Source of the DNA: Zygnema cylindricum
Lineage: Eukaryota; Streptophyta; Zygnematophyceae; Zygnematales; Zygnemataceae
Direction: 5' to 3'
NCBI GenBank assembly: GCA_037447655.1
Contig: JBBHKE010002349.1
Span: 128,273 to 149,208, forward strand
DNA: 20,936 bases
Positions 1 to 8,693 of this stretch are shown here, in pieces. The notes below the pieces were generated by a model. It did not search any database. It saw only the letters and a program-made list of their open reading frames with translations, and was not told where the DNA came from. Numbering within the stretch: the first letter of the stretch is position 1; each line of letters starts with the position of its first letter. A program made the position numbers and the translations under genes.

Positions 1-233
1 CCCTACTTCAGATGAAGTGTTGTCTATTTCCATCGGTTCCTTACAAAATCGAATTGGGTTCATTACTTTTCTTATTATGAATGATACAATCACAAGGTTT
101 CAACTACTAAACCGCATTCCCCAACCCCGTACACATAAAACTATCCGACTACCTTCACTTCTTCGAACCACATTATCTTCCGTAAGTCAAATCCCTATTA
201 TTTTAACACCTACTAACATCACCAACACGAGTT
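1..233 (-). pseudogene. Copia polyprotein remnant between integrase and reverse transcriptase
   Basis: On the minus strand a short reading frame around 100-175 contains an RRSE-type run followed by residues resembling the linker that precedes the reverse transcriptase in copia polyproteins. The frame is broken by several stops. It sits immediately after a short truncated integrase start, so most of the integrase catalytic core has apparently been deleted. The assignment rests on position and weak similarity. Confidence 0.35.
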
Positions 234-542
234 CTATTCCGAGTGTTTTCGGGGAAAGGGTTTCGGCGGTTTGGTTATTGTCAACATAAACCTCTTCCCT
301 CCGACCGTAGGTACTTTTGTAAGTCCCCAAATATCTGTGTGGACAGGATCTAGTACTTTCTTACCCATATATTTGGCGGCTTTGGGAAAGGGGCTTTTGT
401 GAGCCTTATCTTGAGCACAACCACTACAATCATCCACAATTTTATTATCCCTAAACTGAATGCCTTCTATTACACCAAGCTTCTTCACTTCCATCAGCCT
501 ATCAAAATACACATGCCCCAACCCCTTACGCCAAATCATCAA
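234..542 (-). pseudogene. Copia GAG-pre-integrase domain and start of integrase
   Basis: This 102-residue minus-strand reading frame has the zinc-binding pre-integrase signature: IWRKGLGHV near the start, where the first His of the usual W-H-x-R-x-x-H motif is not at its normal place, then a CSGCAQDKAHK segment matching the C-x-x-C half. It continues into VHTDIWG, the first-Asp motif of the integrase core. The frame then runs into unrelated residues, so the remaining core (second Asp and Glu) is lost. Its frame differs from the upstream protease frame. Confidence 0.8.
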
Positions 543-793
543 CTTTGGAACACTAACATAGTAAGTATTATTCTTTTCATTACTTGGGTTAAGCTAAAAC
601 ATTCCTTGGCTACCTTTATCTGTTGTGAAGTAGACTTCATCCCTTTACTTAGCTGTAAAGACTCCCTTTTTAGTGAAGGTATCAAATTCTTTGTCATCTA
701 ACACAAACGTAGAGACAAGATCTTTACTCAGCTAAGGAATGTAGAGTACGTCTGAGAAGGTGAGTACAAAATTCTTACCCTCCACTAAAACTT

Positions 794-1153
794 TCAGATA
801 TATATCGACCCCACAAAATCTGTGGTAACCACTCTCCCATCCCCATACTTTATCTCTACAGTAGGGATCTTTCTTAGCTTAGTAAAAAATTGCTTATCAC
901 AACACATATGCATGGATGCACCGGAGTCGATGATCCATCCTTCGTGTAGTGCTTCCCGAATTTCTCCGAGAAAACACTTTCGTTTTCGAGGGATCTCCTT
1001 CTCCTCCAAACTCTCGTCAAGAAAAAACTCCCCATCCCCCTCCTCCAAGGACTCGTCCTCGGTTTCTCCTTTCACTATTGTGACCACAAGTGCCTTCTTC
1101 ATCCCTCTGGAAGAACACCCTCCATGGTTCTCTTGAAGCCTCAGCTCCGACAT
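794..1153 (-). pseudogene. Copia aspartic protease region
   Basis: The frame encodes WIIDSGAS about residues 73-80, with the catalytic Asp codon at 926-928, followed by the MHMCCDKQFF segment typical of copia proteases (DSGA/C-S-x-H-M). The preceding residues are rich in Asp and Glu, as in a gag-protease linker. In the active element it would process the Gag-Pol polyprotein. Downstream the frame stops before joining the pre-integrase domain, so it is a remnant. Confidence 0.8.
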
Positions 1154-1159
1154 CTTGAC

Positions 1160-1201
1160 ACAATGCGCTATGAAGTGTCCCAGTTTTTTGCAAAAATGAC
1201 A
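1160..1201 (-). pseudogene. Gag CCHC zinc knuckle
   Basis: The minus-strand translation is CHFCKKLGHFIAHC, an exact C-x2-C-x4-H-x4-C retroviral-type zinc knuckle that would bind the element's RNA during packaging. It is in the same frame as the protease region that follows and the gag pieces that precede it. All four metal ligands are intact. Confidence 0.9.
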
Positions 1202-1996
1202 AAGACCCTTTGGGGGCCTCTATCTTCCAAACTGATCTCTCTCTCTCTTGTATAGTTTCTTAGGATCCTTCCCCCATCGGTTTACTCCTGCAGCTAGAGC
1301 TTGGATGCTCTTCCCCCTCCTAATCTCAATTGTGTTCTCTTGCACAAGTATCATCCGGACCACTGTGTTTCACCTCCATGAACTGTCAGCCGTTTCTAGT
1401 ACTCCGTACACTATGTTTTCATACTCGTCAGGTAACTTCATGATGAGAGTGTTAACTTTCATCTTCATTGTACTTCTCCACCCGACACTCTCCATCTCCA
1501 TATACAAACAAGAGAGATTATTACAATAGTCTAGCCTCTTTCCCTCTTTGTAAATATAATTCCCTAACTTTTGTTCGGCCAACTAGAGCTCTTGAATAAT
1601 ACCAACTCTATAGATTTCCACCAAAATCACCCACAACTCCTCGGTCTTCTAAATGTGAAGATGGGGGGTTGTGAAAGCCTAAGTGAGGTGTCTTAGAATG
1701 AAGTTTTTGGCAGCCATGTTTATGTCTTCCCACGTTTGGGTGTCTTTCTCCGCGGTATTCATGGTCGTCGCTCCGCATGCCGTGGTAATAGGAGCAATAG
1801 GAGAAAGAGGCGTTTCCTTCTCTTTCCCCTTTTCAGATACATTGCATTCCCCACCATCTGCCACCTTTGTTGCATCAGAGGTTGATGCAGAAAACCTTAT
1901 TCCACCAAACCCTGGTGGAGTTCCCTGAAATGGACGTTTCACTTGTTCACTGACAATACCCCAGTATCGTTTTTTGCCCAAAGCCCCCATAACCAT
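1202..1996 (-). pseudogene. Copia gag remnant
   Basis: The probable gag start is the ATG at 1994-1996 (MVMGALGKK), just downstream of the primer binding site. The first open stretch runs to 1679. A second stretch at 1370-1582, in the same frame, contains LPDEYENIVYGVLE, which resembles the conserved centre of plant copia Gag (UBN2 family), where LP-x-x-Y/F precedes a hydrophobic helix. Stop codons separate the pieces, so no intact Gag can be made. Confidence 0.7.
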
Positions 1997-2045
1997 GGCT
2001 TTCTAATAGATGAACCCAGATCCATTGAAGGTGGGCACCCTAGAG

Positions 2046-2059
2046 GGTGGGCCCATAAC
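2046..2059 (-). other. Primer binding site complementary to initiator tRNA-Met anticodon region
   Basis: On the minus strand, GTTATGGGCCCACC lies directly after the inferred LTR end. It is complementary to the anticodon stem-loop of plant initiator tRNA-Met as I recall that sequence (GGUGGGCCCAUAAC). Drosophila copia, yeast Ty5 and Volvox Osser are known to prime with a half-tRNA of this kind. The usual plant copia site, complementary to the tRNA 3' end (TGGTATCAGAGC), is not visible here. Confidence 0.7.
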
Positions 2060-2060
2060 T

Positions 2061-2628
2061 TGCAATTTTGTGTCCTCCGTTGGAATACAAAATTTAGGAA
2101 TCCTCTAGATAGTTTTTAACTAACCCACTTTCATTAACAACCAGTAATCCCCAAGAGGACAAGTTAACAGTATGACTGCACCCATGTACAGCATGGACTC
2201 CTCGAGTCCGTAGCAAATCGAATCACTGAAAACGGCCAACTAGCCGATAAGTTATGAGGTGGCAGAAATGCCAATTTATACAAAACTCTCAAAGAGAGAG
2301 GTGACTGTCTAAGAAAATTGCTAAGTTCTAACCCCTCTCACAATCCATATCTACTACTGTACGAACCAAAAATAACAGTACCGTACAGAAAGGTACTATG
2401 ACCGATGTCCTTTCAGTACGGCCTGTGTATGACAAAGCCATTGAGTTGATGCGTGTCAACCTTCCACTTGTCCGTAGGTTCCCCGGAATTCCTACGACCA
2501 AATATTATCCCTCCACGTGGCGCCAGGTCATGCCACGTCCACAAACGCCAAAGTGACCATTTCGGGATCTTGGCAGCGATATATGTCGTCGGATTAAATC
2601 CGACATCGAATGTTAGCCGTTGAAACAA
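2061..2628 (-). repeat. Probable 5' LTR of the copia element (outer end uncertain)
   Basis: The inner end is set by the primer binding site: read on the minus strand the LTR would end in TTGCA two bases before the site. A TATA-like motif (GTATAAATT) lies inside it. The outer end is not proven; a plausible TGTTTC start on the minus strand falls at 2628. The partner LTR is outside the window, so it cannot be confirmed by self-comparison. Confidence 0.45.
2274..2281 (-). promoter_or_regulatory. TATA-like box within the copia LTR
   Basis: The minus strand reads GTATAAATTGG. It lies about 210 bases upstream of the primer binding site in the direction of element transcription, a normal distance for the LTR promoter. 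Support is position and motif only. Confidence 0.35.
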
Positions 2629-3066
2629 ATGTCTGATTCATTTGTTTTGTGTGAAATGATGTTCGTACTAAATGATAACTAGTTATGTGTTCCTTCGTTC
2701 ATAATGTAGTTAATCGGTTTTAAGACCATACCACAGTTTAAATAGTTATCAAACCCTATATATCTTAACGGACTTCTACGACAGAGTTGTTTGAGTTGAC
2801 GGCTACGCAGCGCTGTGCCGGTCGGAGGTTCAAGTCCTGCCGAACTTAACCTTTTGATGAGAGTGACTTAAGTCACTCTTTAGTTTTTCCTAAGGAGATG
2901 AGGCAGCCATGGCTCTACTACTCTCTCTCTCTTTTAGTGACTAGAACAAGTATGGGTGATAGAGAAAAGAGGTGGAGGCAGACTGCCTGAGCTTTTTCTT
3001 ACTTGTTGTACAAAACTATTCAGACCTAAAAAATACTCTAAAAATCTAGTGATTTCAACAGCCAGT
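2629..3066. other. Intergenic stretch with a 20-bp palindrome and a tRNA-like B box
   Basis: No gene seen. A perfect 20-bp palindrome (AGAGTGACTT and its reverse complement, no loop) lies at 2860-2879 and is followed by T-rich sequence. GGTTCAAGTCC at 2827-2837 matches the RNA polymerase III B box, and the flanks pair partly like a T-arm, but no full cloverleaf forms. A tRNA-derived SINE fragment is possible but not shown. Confidence 0.4.
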
Positions 3067-3232
3067 CGTCGTAGTACAGACCGCCGTACCGTTGGCATTA
3101 TGTAACATTGCCAACCGTCCGCAGTATAAACGGCGTACGGTTGTCAGAACTTAATGTTGCCGTGCGTCCGCAGTACGGACCGCTGTATCGCTGGCGCAAT
3201 GTAGCGTTGCCGTGCGACGCGGTATGGGCATG
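3067..3232. repeat. GC-rich 49-50 bp tandem repeat, three copies plus partial
   Basis: Units start near 3067, 3116 and 3165, and a partial unit starts at 3215. Each begins with a form of CGTCCGCAGTA, continues with C-G-G-C-rich sequence and CTGTACCGTTGGCA, and ends near ATGTAACGTTGCCGTG. Copies differ at many sites. A further related piece (ACGGCGTACG...TTGTCAG) appears near 3467-3488. The composition is far richer in GC than the surroundings. It lies about 1 kb upstream of the LEA gene. Confidence 0.75.
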
Positions 3233-3780
3233 ATAAACTTGACAGGGTACATGCCCGTGTAACGAGCGTTGATTTATTAGTTAATGTAAACATGTTACAC
3301 TACAACTGACAACCAACCTCCTTTTTTGATAAAACATCGTTGCTTAATTGTTGAAGCAATTTTACCTAAAAGAATGTGTAACTGTTAAAATGTATAACGC
3401 TTTACGGTGTACCGCTGACGTTTAATGGCCAGAAAACACTCTGACACGTATGGAGGTCCAAAGTGAGCGACGGCGTACGAATTGTCAGATTTTGTACAGG
3501 TACACATATTACTGTAGACATCGAAAGCGCCGGTATTTATTATTCAGGAAAACCCAAATTACAGTTAGGGATTAATTAGTAGATATGTTTTTTTGTCAAA
3601 AAAAATAAATTCTTGATTACTGTTAATAACACTATTTTTTTTTACGCTATTTATTCCTTTACTGTAATAGCGATTGGCGGTGTACTGTAGAGCATTGCAG
3701 TGTACAGATTCTTTTCGTAGAGGGCGATAAATCGCAATAGGCTTGTAAACAGGGAGAAGTGGAGAACTGCCGTATGAAGC
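3233..3780. other. Intergenic, no gene seen
   Basis: AT-rich sequence with scattered CGTACG-type words and no supported reading frame. It is the distal upstream region of the LEA gene. Confidence 0.5.
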
Positions 3781-3791
3781 AGCCACCTCGA

Positions 3792-4004
3792 CACGTGGTA
3801 ACTTTACTGAATATGAACAATAGATGTCTGCCTCGCTGTCAAGCATGCAGATCCTATTGATACGTGGCTGCAAAAAATCATCTATATTGAAGCTATGAAA
3901 ATTTCAGCTTGCCACTTGTCCAAATGTGGCATTTTAAATGTTTACGTGGAAGCCCTTTTGAGTCTTCCTTTGCTGTAGCTCGCTGGCGTCACTTTGCTAC
4001 GTGT
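3792..4004 (+). promoter_or_regulatory. Cluster of four ACGTG (ABRE/G-box-like) elements upstream of the LEA gene
   Basis: ACGT cores occur as CACGTGG at 3792-3798, TACGTGGC at 3861-3868, TACGTGGA at 3943-3950 and TACGTGTG at 3998-4005. ACGTGGC and CACGTG are the binding cores of bZIP factors of the ABI5/AREB class in the abscisic-acid response. All four lie 100-315 bases upstream of the TATA box. This fits a desiccation- or ABA-induced LEA gene. Induction itself is inferred from the family. Confidence 0.6.
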
Positions 4005-4103
4005 GAATGGTTCAATGCAGGCTGCCCGTGAGCAGTCAAAAAACGTTGTTGCTGTCCGTACAGTTTTTGGGCTTCGACGTTGTTCTTGAAGCTGCTGCTG
4101 CAA

Positions 4104-4111
4104 CTATAAAA
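4104..4111 (+). promoter_or_regulatory. TATA box of the LEA gene
   Basis: CTATAAAAT lies about 140 bases upstream of the start codon and downstream of the ACGTG cluster. Transcription would begin about 25-35 bases later, giving a pyrimidine-rich 5' leader of about 110 bases. Confidence 0.65.
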
Positions 4112-4246
4112 TTAGGAATCTTCCTCTGAAAACTATGTCTATTCTTATTTTTGTTATCATCTCTATCACTGTAAAAGCTGCAATCGTCCTTTCTCTTTTC
4201 CTCTTTTTTTAACTCATTTACTATTTTACCTATCTAAATTATCATC

Positions 4247-5008
4247 ATGTCTGGACAAGGACAAGAGGTTAGTTTGTTGTTTCCCTGCTGCCTTTTTTGC
4301 AGTCGTCGAGGCGTTTTCTGAGTGTTAGTTCTTGCAATTCTCTTGTTTTCTTGTGTAACAAAAGATTCTGTTTCTATTTTCCTGCATGATTCGATTTTTT
4401 TGTCTCTAACAACAATTTCAAGTGTTGTATCTGCAGAGCATTGTGGACCAGGCCAAGGGTTACGCCCAGGCTGGTAAGTGTTTCATCGATTCCCGAGTGT
4501 TCAATTTCGTTCCTTACTCGGCTACCTGGTATCTTATTGTAGTCAGCTCTTTTGTTGCTGCATATCTGGTAATAATCTGTTCTTTATATGTTAAGGTGCT
4601 TTTAACAGCGGCTATTTTGTTTTCTAATTTGCAGCTTCGGATAACCTTGCCAACGCTGCACAGCAGACCAGAGACGCTGTCGGAAGCACACTTCAAGGTG
4701 CCGGAGATAAGAGCCAGCAGACCTACGAGCAGGCTAAGGATTCTGCTTCTCAGACTACTGGCCAAGTACAAGACAAGAGCAAGGATGCTTATGGTCAGGC
4801 GAAGGACACCGTGTCTTCGGCGACAGGACAAGCTCAAGACAAAACCTCCCAGGCCGCTGGCCAGGCCCAGGATTCTGCTAAGAGCGCAACTGACAAGACA
4901 AAAAGTGCTGCCAATGATGCTGCTGGAAAGACTCAGCAGTCTGCATCTAATACTGCAGACAAGGCACAGGGAGCTGCCCAAGATGCAAAGAGCCAGTTGA
5001 ACCAGTAA
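4247..5008 (+). CDS. LEA protein, group 3 / LEA_4-like, three coding exons, 143 aa
   Basis: Coding exons are 4247-4267, 4437-4473 and 4635-5008. Introns are 4268-4436 (GTTAGT...GCAG, phase 0) and 4474-4634 (GTAAGT...GCAG, phase 1). The ATG follows a TATA box and gives MSGQGQE, then SIVDQAKGYAQA. Residues 20-140 are made almost only of Ala, Gln, Ser, Asp, Lys, Thr and Gly, with recurring 11-mer-like units such as QAKDSASQT, QDKSKDAYGQAKD and KTKSAANDAAGKT. There is no Cys or Trp, no signal peptide and no membrane segment. Such proteins are unfolded in water, form amphipathic helices on drying and protect membranes and enzymes in cytosol or plastid. The family is assigned from composition and repeats; I do not recognise a named orthologue. 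Confidence 0.88.
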
Positions 5009-5014
5009 ATGCTT

Positions 5015-5164
5015 GTAAGTTCTTGCTTTCTGTTTTCTTAACTGTGGCTACTTTTTGCTCTTCCTTTCTTTATCCTCTGATCATAGGTGTTTCACTGCGC
5101 TCTCTTTCTATCCTTCGATCGAGGAAGTGTTAAATGATGTTAATCTCTGTGATTGTATGTGCAG
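5015..5164 (+). other. Probable intron in the LEA 3' UTR
   Basis: A strong donor (CTT, then GTAAGTTCTTG) lies six bases after the stop codon. A TGTGCAG acceptor ends at 5164, preceded by T-rich sequence. The exon junction would fall within about 10 bases of the stop, too close to trigger nonsense-mediated decay under the usual 50-base rule. Inferred from splice sites only. Confidence 0.55.
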
Positions 5165-5244
5165 GTTCAGATGGACGATTCTGCGTTTTGAGTTTAATAG
5201 CTATATAGCTACTTTCCCAAGCAGCTTCTGAATCATGTACCAAA

Positions 5245-5250
5245 AATAAA
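5245..5250 (+). terminator. Poly(A) signal of the LEA gene
   Basis: AATAAA within a short A-rich run about 80 bases into the final 3'-UTR exon, followed by TGTA- and T-rich sequence. Cleavage is expected shortly downstream, around 5265-5300. Confidence 0.5.
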
Positions 5251-5387
5251 TGGACAGATTGTACAGTTGTATAACATGTTTGAAGTAATACAATTTTGCC
5301 ACGAAGTTTTGTGAACATCGTCTCCAATGTATGATGCTTCTTCTCGGCGACTGATTGTCTGAAGCTTTGATTTTTTTAATGTCTGCT

Positions 5388-5484
5388 TGCAACTTGCATT
5401 TGTCTTCGTTGCGTGATCTCCATAATGCATATGTTTGTGGATGTGATATTCAATTTGCAACTTGCATTCGTCTTTGTTGCGTGA
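5388..5484. repeat. Direct repeat of 29 bp, 68 bp apart
   Basis: Two copies, 5388-5416 and 5456-5484, share TGCAACTTGCAT followed by a TCTTCGTTGCGTGA-type end, with two substitutions. They flank AT-rich sequence just downstream of the LEA transcript. This looks like a local tandem duplication. Confidence 0.7.
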
Positions 5485-6264
5485 ATTACATTTCTGACTG
5501 AATCATATAAATGATTCTTTTATTAATTTTCGCAATCCGAAAATTGTGCAAAAAAATGTAGTCGAAGCACAACACGTTTTCACGATTTTGCCCTTCTATG
5601 TACATGGTTGATGCTTGAGACGTTTGTGACTTTCTATTTCTTTAATTTTAACTAAAAATTGTGAGCATTTCAACCTTCACGTGCCCTTGTGACAGCTTGT
5701 AATCCTATCTACGAGAATGCTATAGCTATCTTTTTTTCCCCCGTGTTTCTTTTAGTAGTGGACGCAAAGATAGTGACACAGGCGAATTATCTTTTTTTTT
5801 ATGAAAAAAAATTGTAATAGGAAAAATTTGAATTAAAAAATTGTGAAAAAAATGTTGAAGGGAAATTGAAAATTCTTTCGGTAATGGTCAAAATGACTAT
5901 TCGCTATGGTGGAAATGTATCTTGATGTGGGTCTAGTAAAACATTTCCGTACCTACAATATATTATTACACATTCGACAAATGTTATCTTGATAGTGTAA
6001 TTGCATATCACATCTGTTCGAATTTCGCGAAAACTCTCCGTACAATGGAGAGGGAAAGTTGTTTTTATATGAAAGTCCTTATTGCTCAATATTCTGAATC
6101 TTGGGTTTGAATTTTGGGAATGTCATGTACTGTTGCACGCAAAAATCTCAGATTACGATATTACAGAATAGAGGGGTAAACTGACAAGAATCATTTTGAA
6201 AGCCAAGAGAACAATTTTCAACTGTGAATATACAGATAAATATTAGATGAAAAGCCAACTTCAA
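5485..6264. other. Gene-free AT-rich intergenic sequence
   Basis: No supported reading frame. It holds poly-T and poly-A runs at about 5730-5860. The short open frames show no composition or motif of a real protein. Confidence 0.5.
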
Positions 6265-6269
6265 ATGGG

Positions 6270-6540
6270 ATTTGTATAAAAGTTATGCGGATATTTTACT
6301 ACATTCATTGAAATGTGCTTATCTAATTTCCCCGTTAGAATTTTAACAATTTGAACTGCGCACATGTACAAATAATATAATAATTCAAAGTCTTTGAAAT
6401 GATTGTACAAAAGATTTGCAGATATTCTGACATATTCGTCGATGAGTGCCATCTAATTTCTCCGCTAGAATTTTAACAATTTTGAACTACTTGTGCTGTT
6501 AAAATTTCCTGCACGTTTTTAACGCTGAAATAATCTTTGA
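6270..6540. repeat. Imperfect ~130-bp tandem duplication
   Basis: The segment around 6270-6355 reappears at about 6400-6488. Shared anchors are ATCTAATTTC (6321 and 6451), then TTAGAATTTTAACAA or CTAGAATTTTAACAA and TTGAACT. Spacing at the best-matched part is 130 bases. Copies differ by substitutions and small indels, so the duplication is not recent. No coding potential. Confidence 0.75.
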
Positions 6541-6761
6541 AATTTGAGTAGACGAATTTTTCCATTGTTAGCATGTTTATAGTTAAAACTTCCGAGTAGT
6601 AGTCAGCTTTGATTTTCAGTGAACAACGTTGTTTTGAATTAGGCTAACATTGCAGCCAGTCTTAAACTGGACCTTTTTAGTACCCATCACTGATGTATAG
6701 TAGCACGCAATGAACATTAATATTAAGATAAAAGAAGATAAAAGAGGAAATCGGAAGCAGG

Positions 6762-6805
6762 CCGTGTACTCTGCCACTGAGAACCGTGTACTTTGGCACT
6801 GAGAA
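6762..6805. repeat. 22-bp tandem repeat, two copies
   Basis: CCGTGTACT followed by CTGCCACTGAGAA or TTGGCACTGAGAA, back to back at 6762-6783 and 6784-6805, with two differences. Confidence 0.8.
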
Positions 6806-6872
6806 CTCCGTAGCGGCAAATTAGAACGAAAGAACAGTTAAACTGACTGTGGAATACATTTACAGCAACGTG

Positions 6873-7308
6873 TGCACAATATATATTGGAAATATAAGGT
6901 GTACAAGTATCAAACATGGGTCACAACATGGGTAATAAACACAATTGCGGTTACAAGAATGTATGCATAACATATTGGAAACTGAGCAGCAGTAAAGACG
7001 TATCCAACCACCTATCTACAATGTCAAACATGGGCAATGACATTGAAAACCAAGAGCAGCGGAAAACTGCGAAGCATCTTTACAAAAATCTAAGCACAAT
7101 ATCTCGGAAACAGAGTGAAATGTACTCAACAACTGATCTACAGTGTCAATTGTGGGCAGCAACATATCAGAAGAAGCACAGTAAAAAAATGCAAGACGTA
7201 TATACAGTGATGTATGCCAAACATACGTCCTTTATGTTTCTCAATTGTGGAATTATCTACATCATTCAAAAGGAGAGTGATAAACCTGAAAAAGCATCGC
7301 TGTCATAG
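6873..7308 (+). other. Diverged repeat block with a 130-codon open frame, probably not a gene
   Basis: Three diverged copies of a segment of roughly 90-130 bases start near 6873, 6965 and 7094. Each has ACAATAT or ACATATTGGAAA-like sequence followed by GTCAAACATGGG or GTCAATTGTGGG. An open frame at 6916-7308 crosses them and encodes a Lys-, Asn- and His-rich sequence without a domain I recognise. No splice partner or promoter is visible, so I treat the open frame as chance within repeats. Confidence 0.35.
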
Positions 7309-7498
7309 GCTACATACCACCTATTTTATCTTTTGTTGATAACAAAATCAACAGAAAAGGATGCTGAACTTGAACAAGAATGTAGCTTGCTATAGGAAAA
7401 TACAATATGTGCTAATAAAGCATTTTCATAGACTTCAACACGCCTTCATCCTTGTTTCCGTTAGCAGAAAAGAGAAATCTGCAAAATTTATAGTACAC

Positions 7499-7708
7499 CG
7501 TGTATCGCTATTAGTGTTAATAATTTTTTCGCAACTTAAAACATCTTTTCTCCGTACACAGTTGTCCGATTTCACATGAAGACCGCCAATGGGAAGGTGA
7601 GAATTTTGGCTTTCAATCGCAACCGCCAGATCCATAATCCGGCAAGTGTGTACGGAGAAAAGATGTTTTAAGTGTCGGAAAAATTGTTAACACTAATAGC
7701 GATACACG
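7499..7708. mobile_element. MITE copy 1, 210 bp, long imperfect terminal inverted repeats
   Basis: Left end CGTGTATCGCTATTAGTGTT; right end is its reverse complement. The inverted arms continue inward with few mismatches for about 65 bases, including ACTTAAAACATC and TTTTCTCCGTACACA. The core has no coding potential. TACAC occurs next to both ends (7494-7498 and 7710-7714) and could be a target duplication, with one extra C on the right. The same family occurs in intron 5 of the synaptotagmin gene and, reduced, at 18426. The superfamily is not assigned. Confidence 0.85.
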
Positions 7709-7714
7709 CTACAC

Positions 7715-8465
7715 ATTTACATCTAGAAAATAAAAGCACAAACCAAAGCGCATAATAGACTTCCGTGTCTCTATTCCATTTTTGGCTGAAATGAAAATAA
7801 AACATAAATAAATGTTGAATATTGACCACAAATGTGCATAAAAGAGAAAACAACATTGAAAAAAGGAAATTGTGTACCTATCAGCCATCGTCATGATCAC
7901 TTGTTTTCCCAAAAGATCAGTGAAAAATCTCAGAACATAATCAAAAAAAAACATTAACAATACACTTTTCAAAATCAAAATCAACTACCCAAAAAAAGCA
8001 CTGGAGTAGGCCATGAATCTACTTTCATTCTGGTAGAAATGAAAACCATCAAAACAAAGCTGAATGTTCGAACAAAAACACACATAAGACACGAAAATAC
8101 ACATAAGACACGATTCAGTATTGAGTGAGAATTTGCCAACAAAATTTTGTCATAAAGCTCAAGTAACCTGCTTACCACTCTCTAAGCAAAAAATGAGTAC
8201 AAACTGAAAGTGAAGGGGCAGTCCGGCCCGAAACCGCCTATTGCAAGCAAACAGCTGAAAAAACTACCAAGCTGTTGATAAAACGACAATGGCGAGCTAA
8301 CCAAAACTATCAGCTCCCGTTGCTTCGAAAAACATAGGCTCCTTCGAAAAAAAAGGATCACATATACAACACTTTCAAAACCCAAAAAAGCAACACCATC
8401 TCTACACTCCAAAATGCTCCTCCAGCGATTTCAACACGGTATCCACCTCACAATCCCGCTCCGAC
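7715..8465. other. Intergenic sequence between the convergent genes
   Basis: No gene seen. A 19-base direct repeat around ACACATAAGACACGA lies at about 8079-8111. The right part may belong to the 3' UTR or flank of the synaptotagmin gene. I found no clear minus-strand AATAAA, so the transcript end cannot be placed. Confidence 0.4.
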
Positions 8466-8690
8466 ACTACCGAAACCGAAAAAATATATCGTTACACGTC
8501 AAAAATCGCGCTCCAAAAACTTCCGAAACCGAAAAAACATCTCTTTACACTTTAGTTAAAAAACTTATCTCTTTACACCTCGAAAAAAAAACATATCTCT
8601 TTACACATCGTAAAAAAACACATCTCTTTACACCTCGAAAAAAAAACGTATCTCTTTACGCTTCGAATGAAAAACATATCTCTCTTTACC
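8466..8690. repeat. 27-30 bp tandem array immediately after the synaptotagmin stop codon
   Basis: On the sense (minus) strand, GTAAAGAGA recurs six times. The plus-strand starts of the motif are 8540, 8568, 8596, 8623, 8651 and 8681. Each is followed by a T-run and a CGAGGT-like end. A second, longer unit carrying TTTTTTCGGTTTCGG is present twice within about 8466-8537. The array begins four bases beyond the stop codon, so it makes up the proximal 3' UTR. Confidence 0.85.
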
Positions 8691-8693
8691 GCC

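Larger units (their letters stand above)
1..2628 (-). mobile_element. Degenerate Ty1/copia LTR retrotransposon, cut by left window edge
   Basis: Read on the minus strand from right to left the order is LTR-like sequence, primer binding site, gag, CCHC zinc knuckle, aspartic protease, GAG-pre-integrase domain and then sequence like the integrase/reverse-transcriptase spacer. Protease before integrase is the copia order. Gag and protease share a frame but are interrupted by stop codons, the pre-integrase piece is in another frame, and the DDE integrase core is missing, so the copy is dead. Reverse transcriptase, RNase H and the 3' LTR would lie left of the window. The right boundary is only estimated. 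Confidence 0.85.

Noticed and set aside
2772-2846. tRNA gene suggested by GGTTCAAGTCC and a T-arm-like stem
   Set aside because: One T-stem mismatch, no matching acceptor stem and no anticodon arm at the right spacing. At best a tRNA-derived fragment.
4514-4981. 155-codon minus-strand open frame rich in Leu and Ser
   Set aside because: It is the antisense of the LEA coding exon; its length comes from the repetitive Ala/Gln/Ser/Lys codons on the other strand.
6916-7308. 130-codon plus-strand open frame
   Set aside because: It crosses diverged direct repeats and has no recognisable domain, promoter or splice context.
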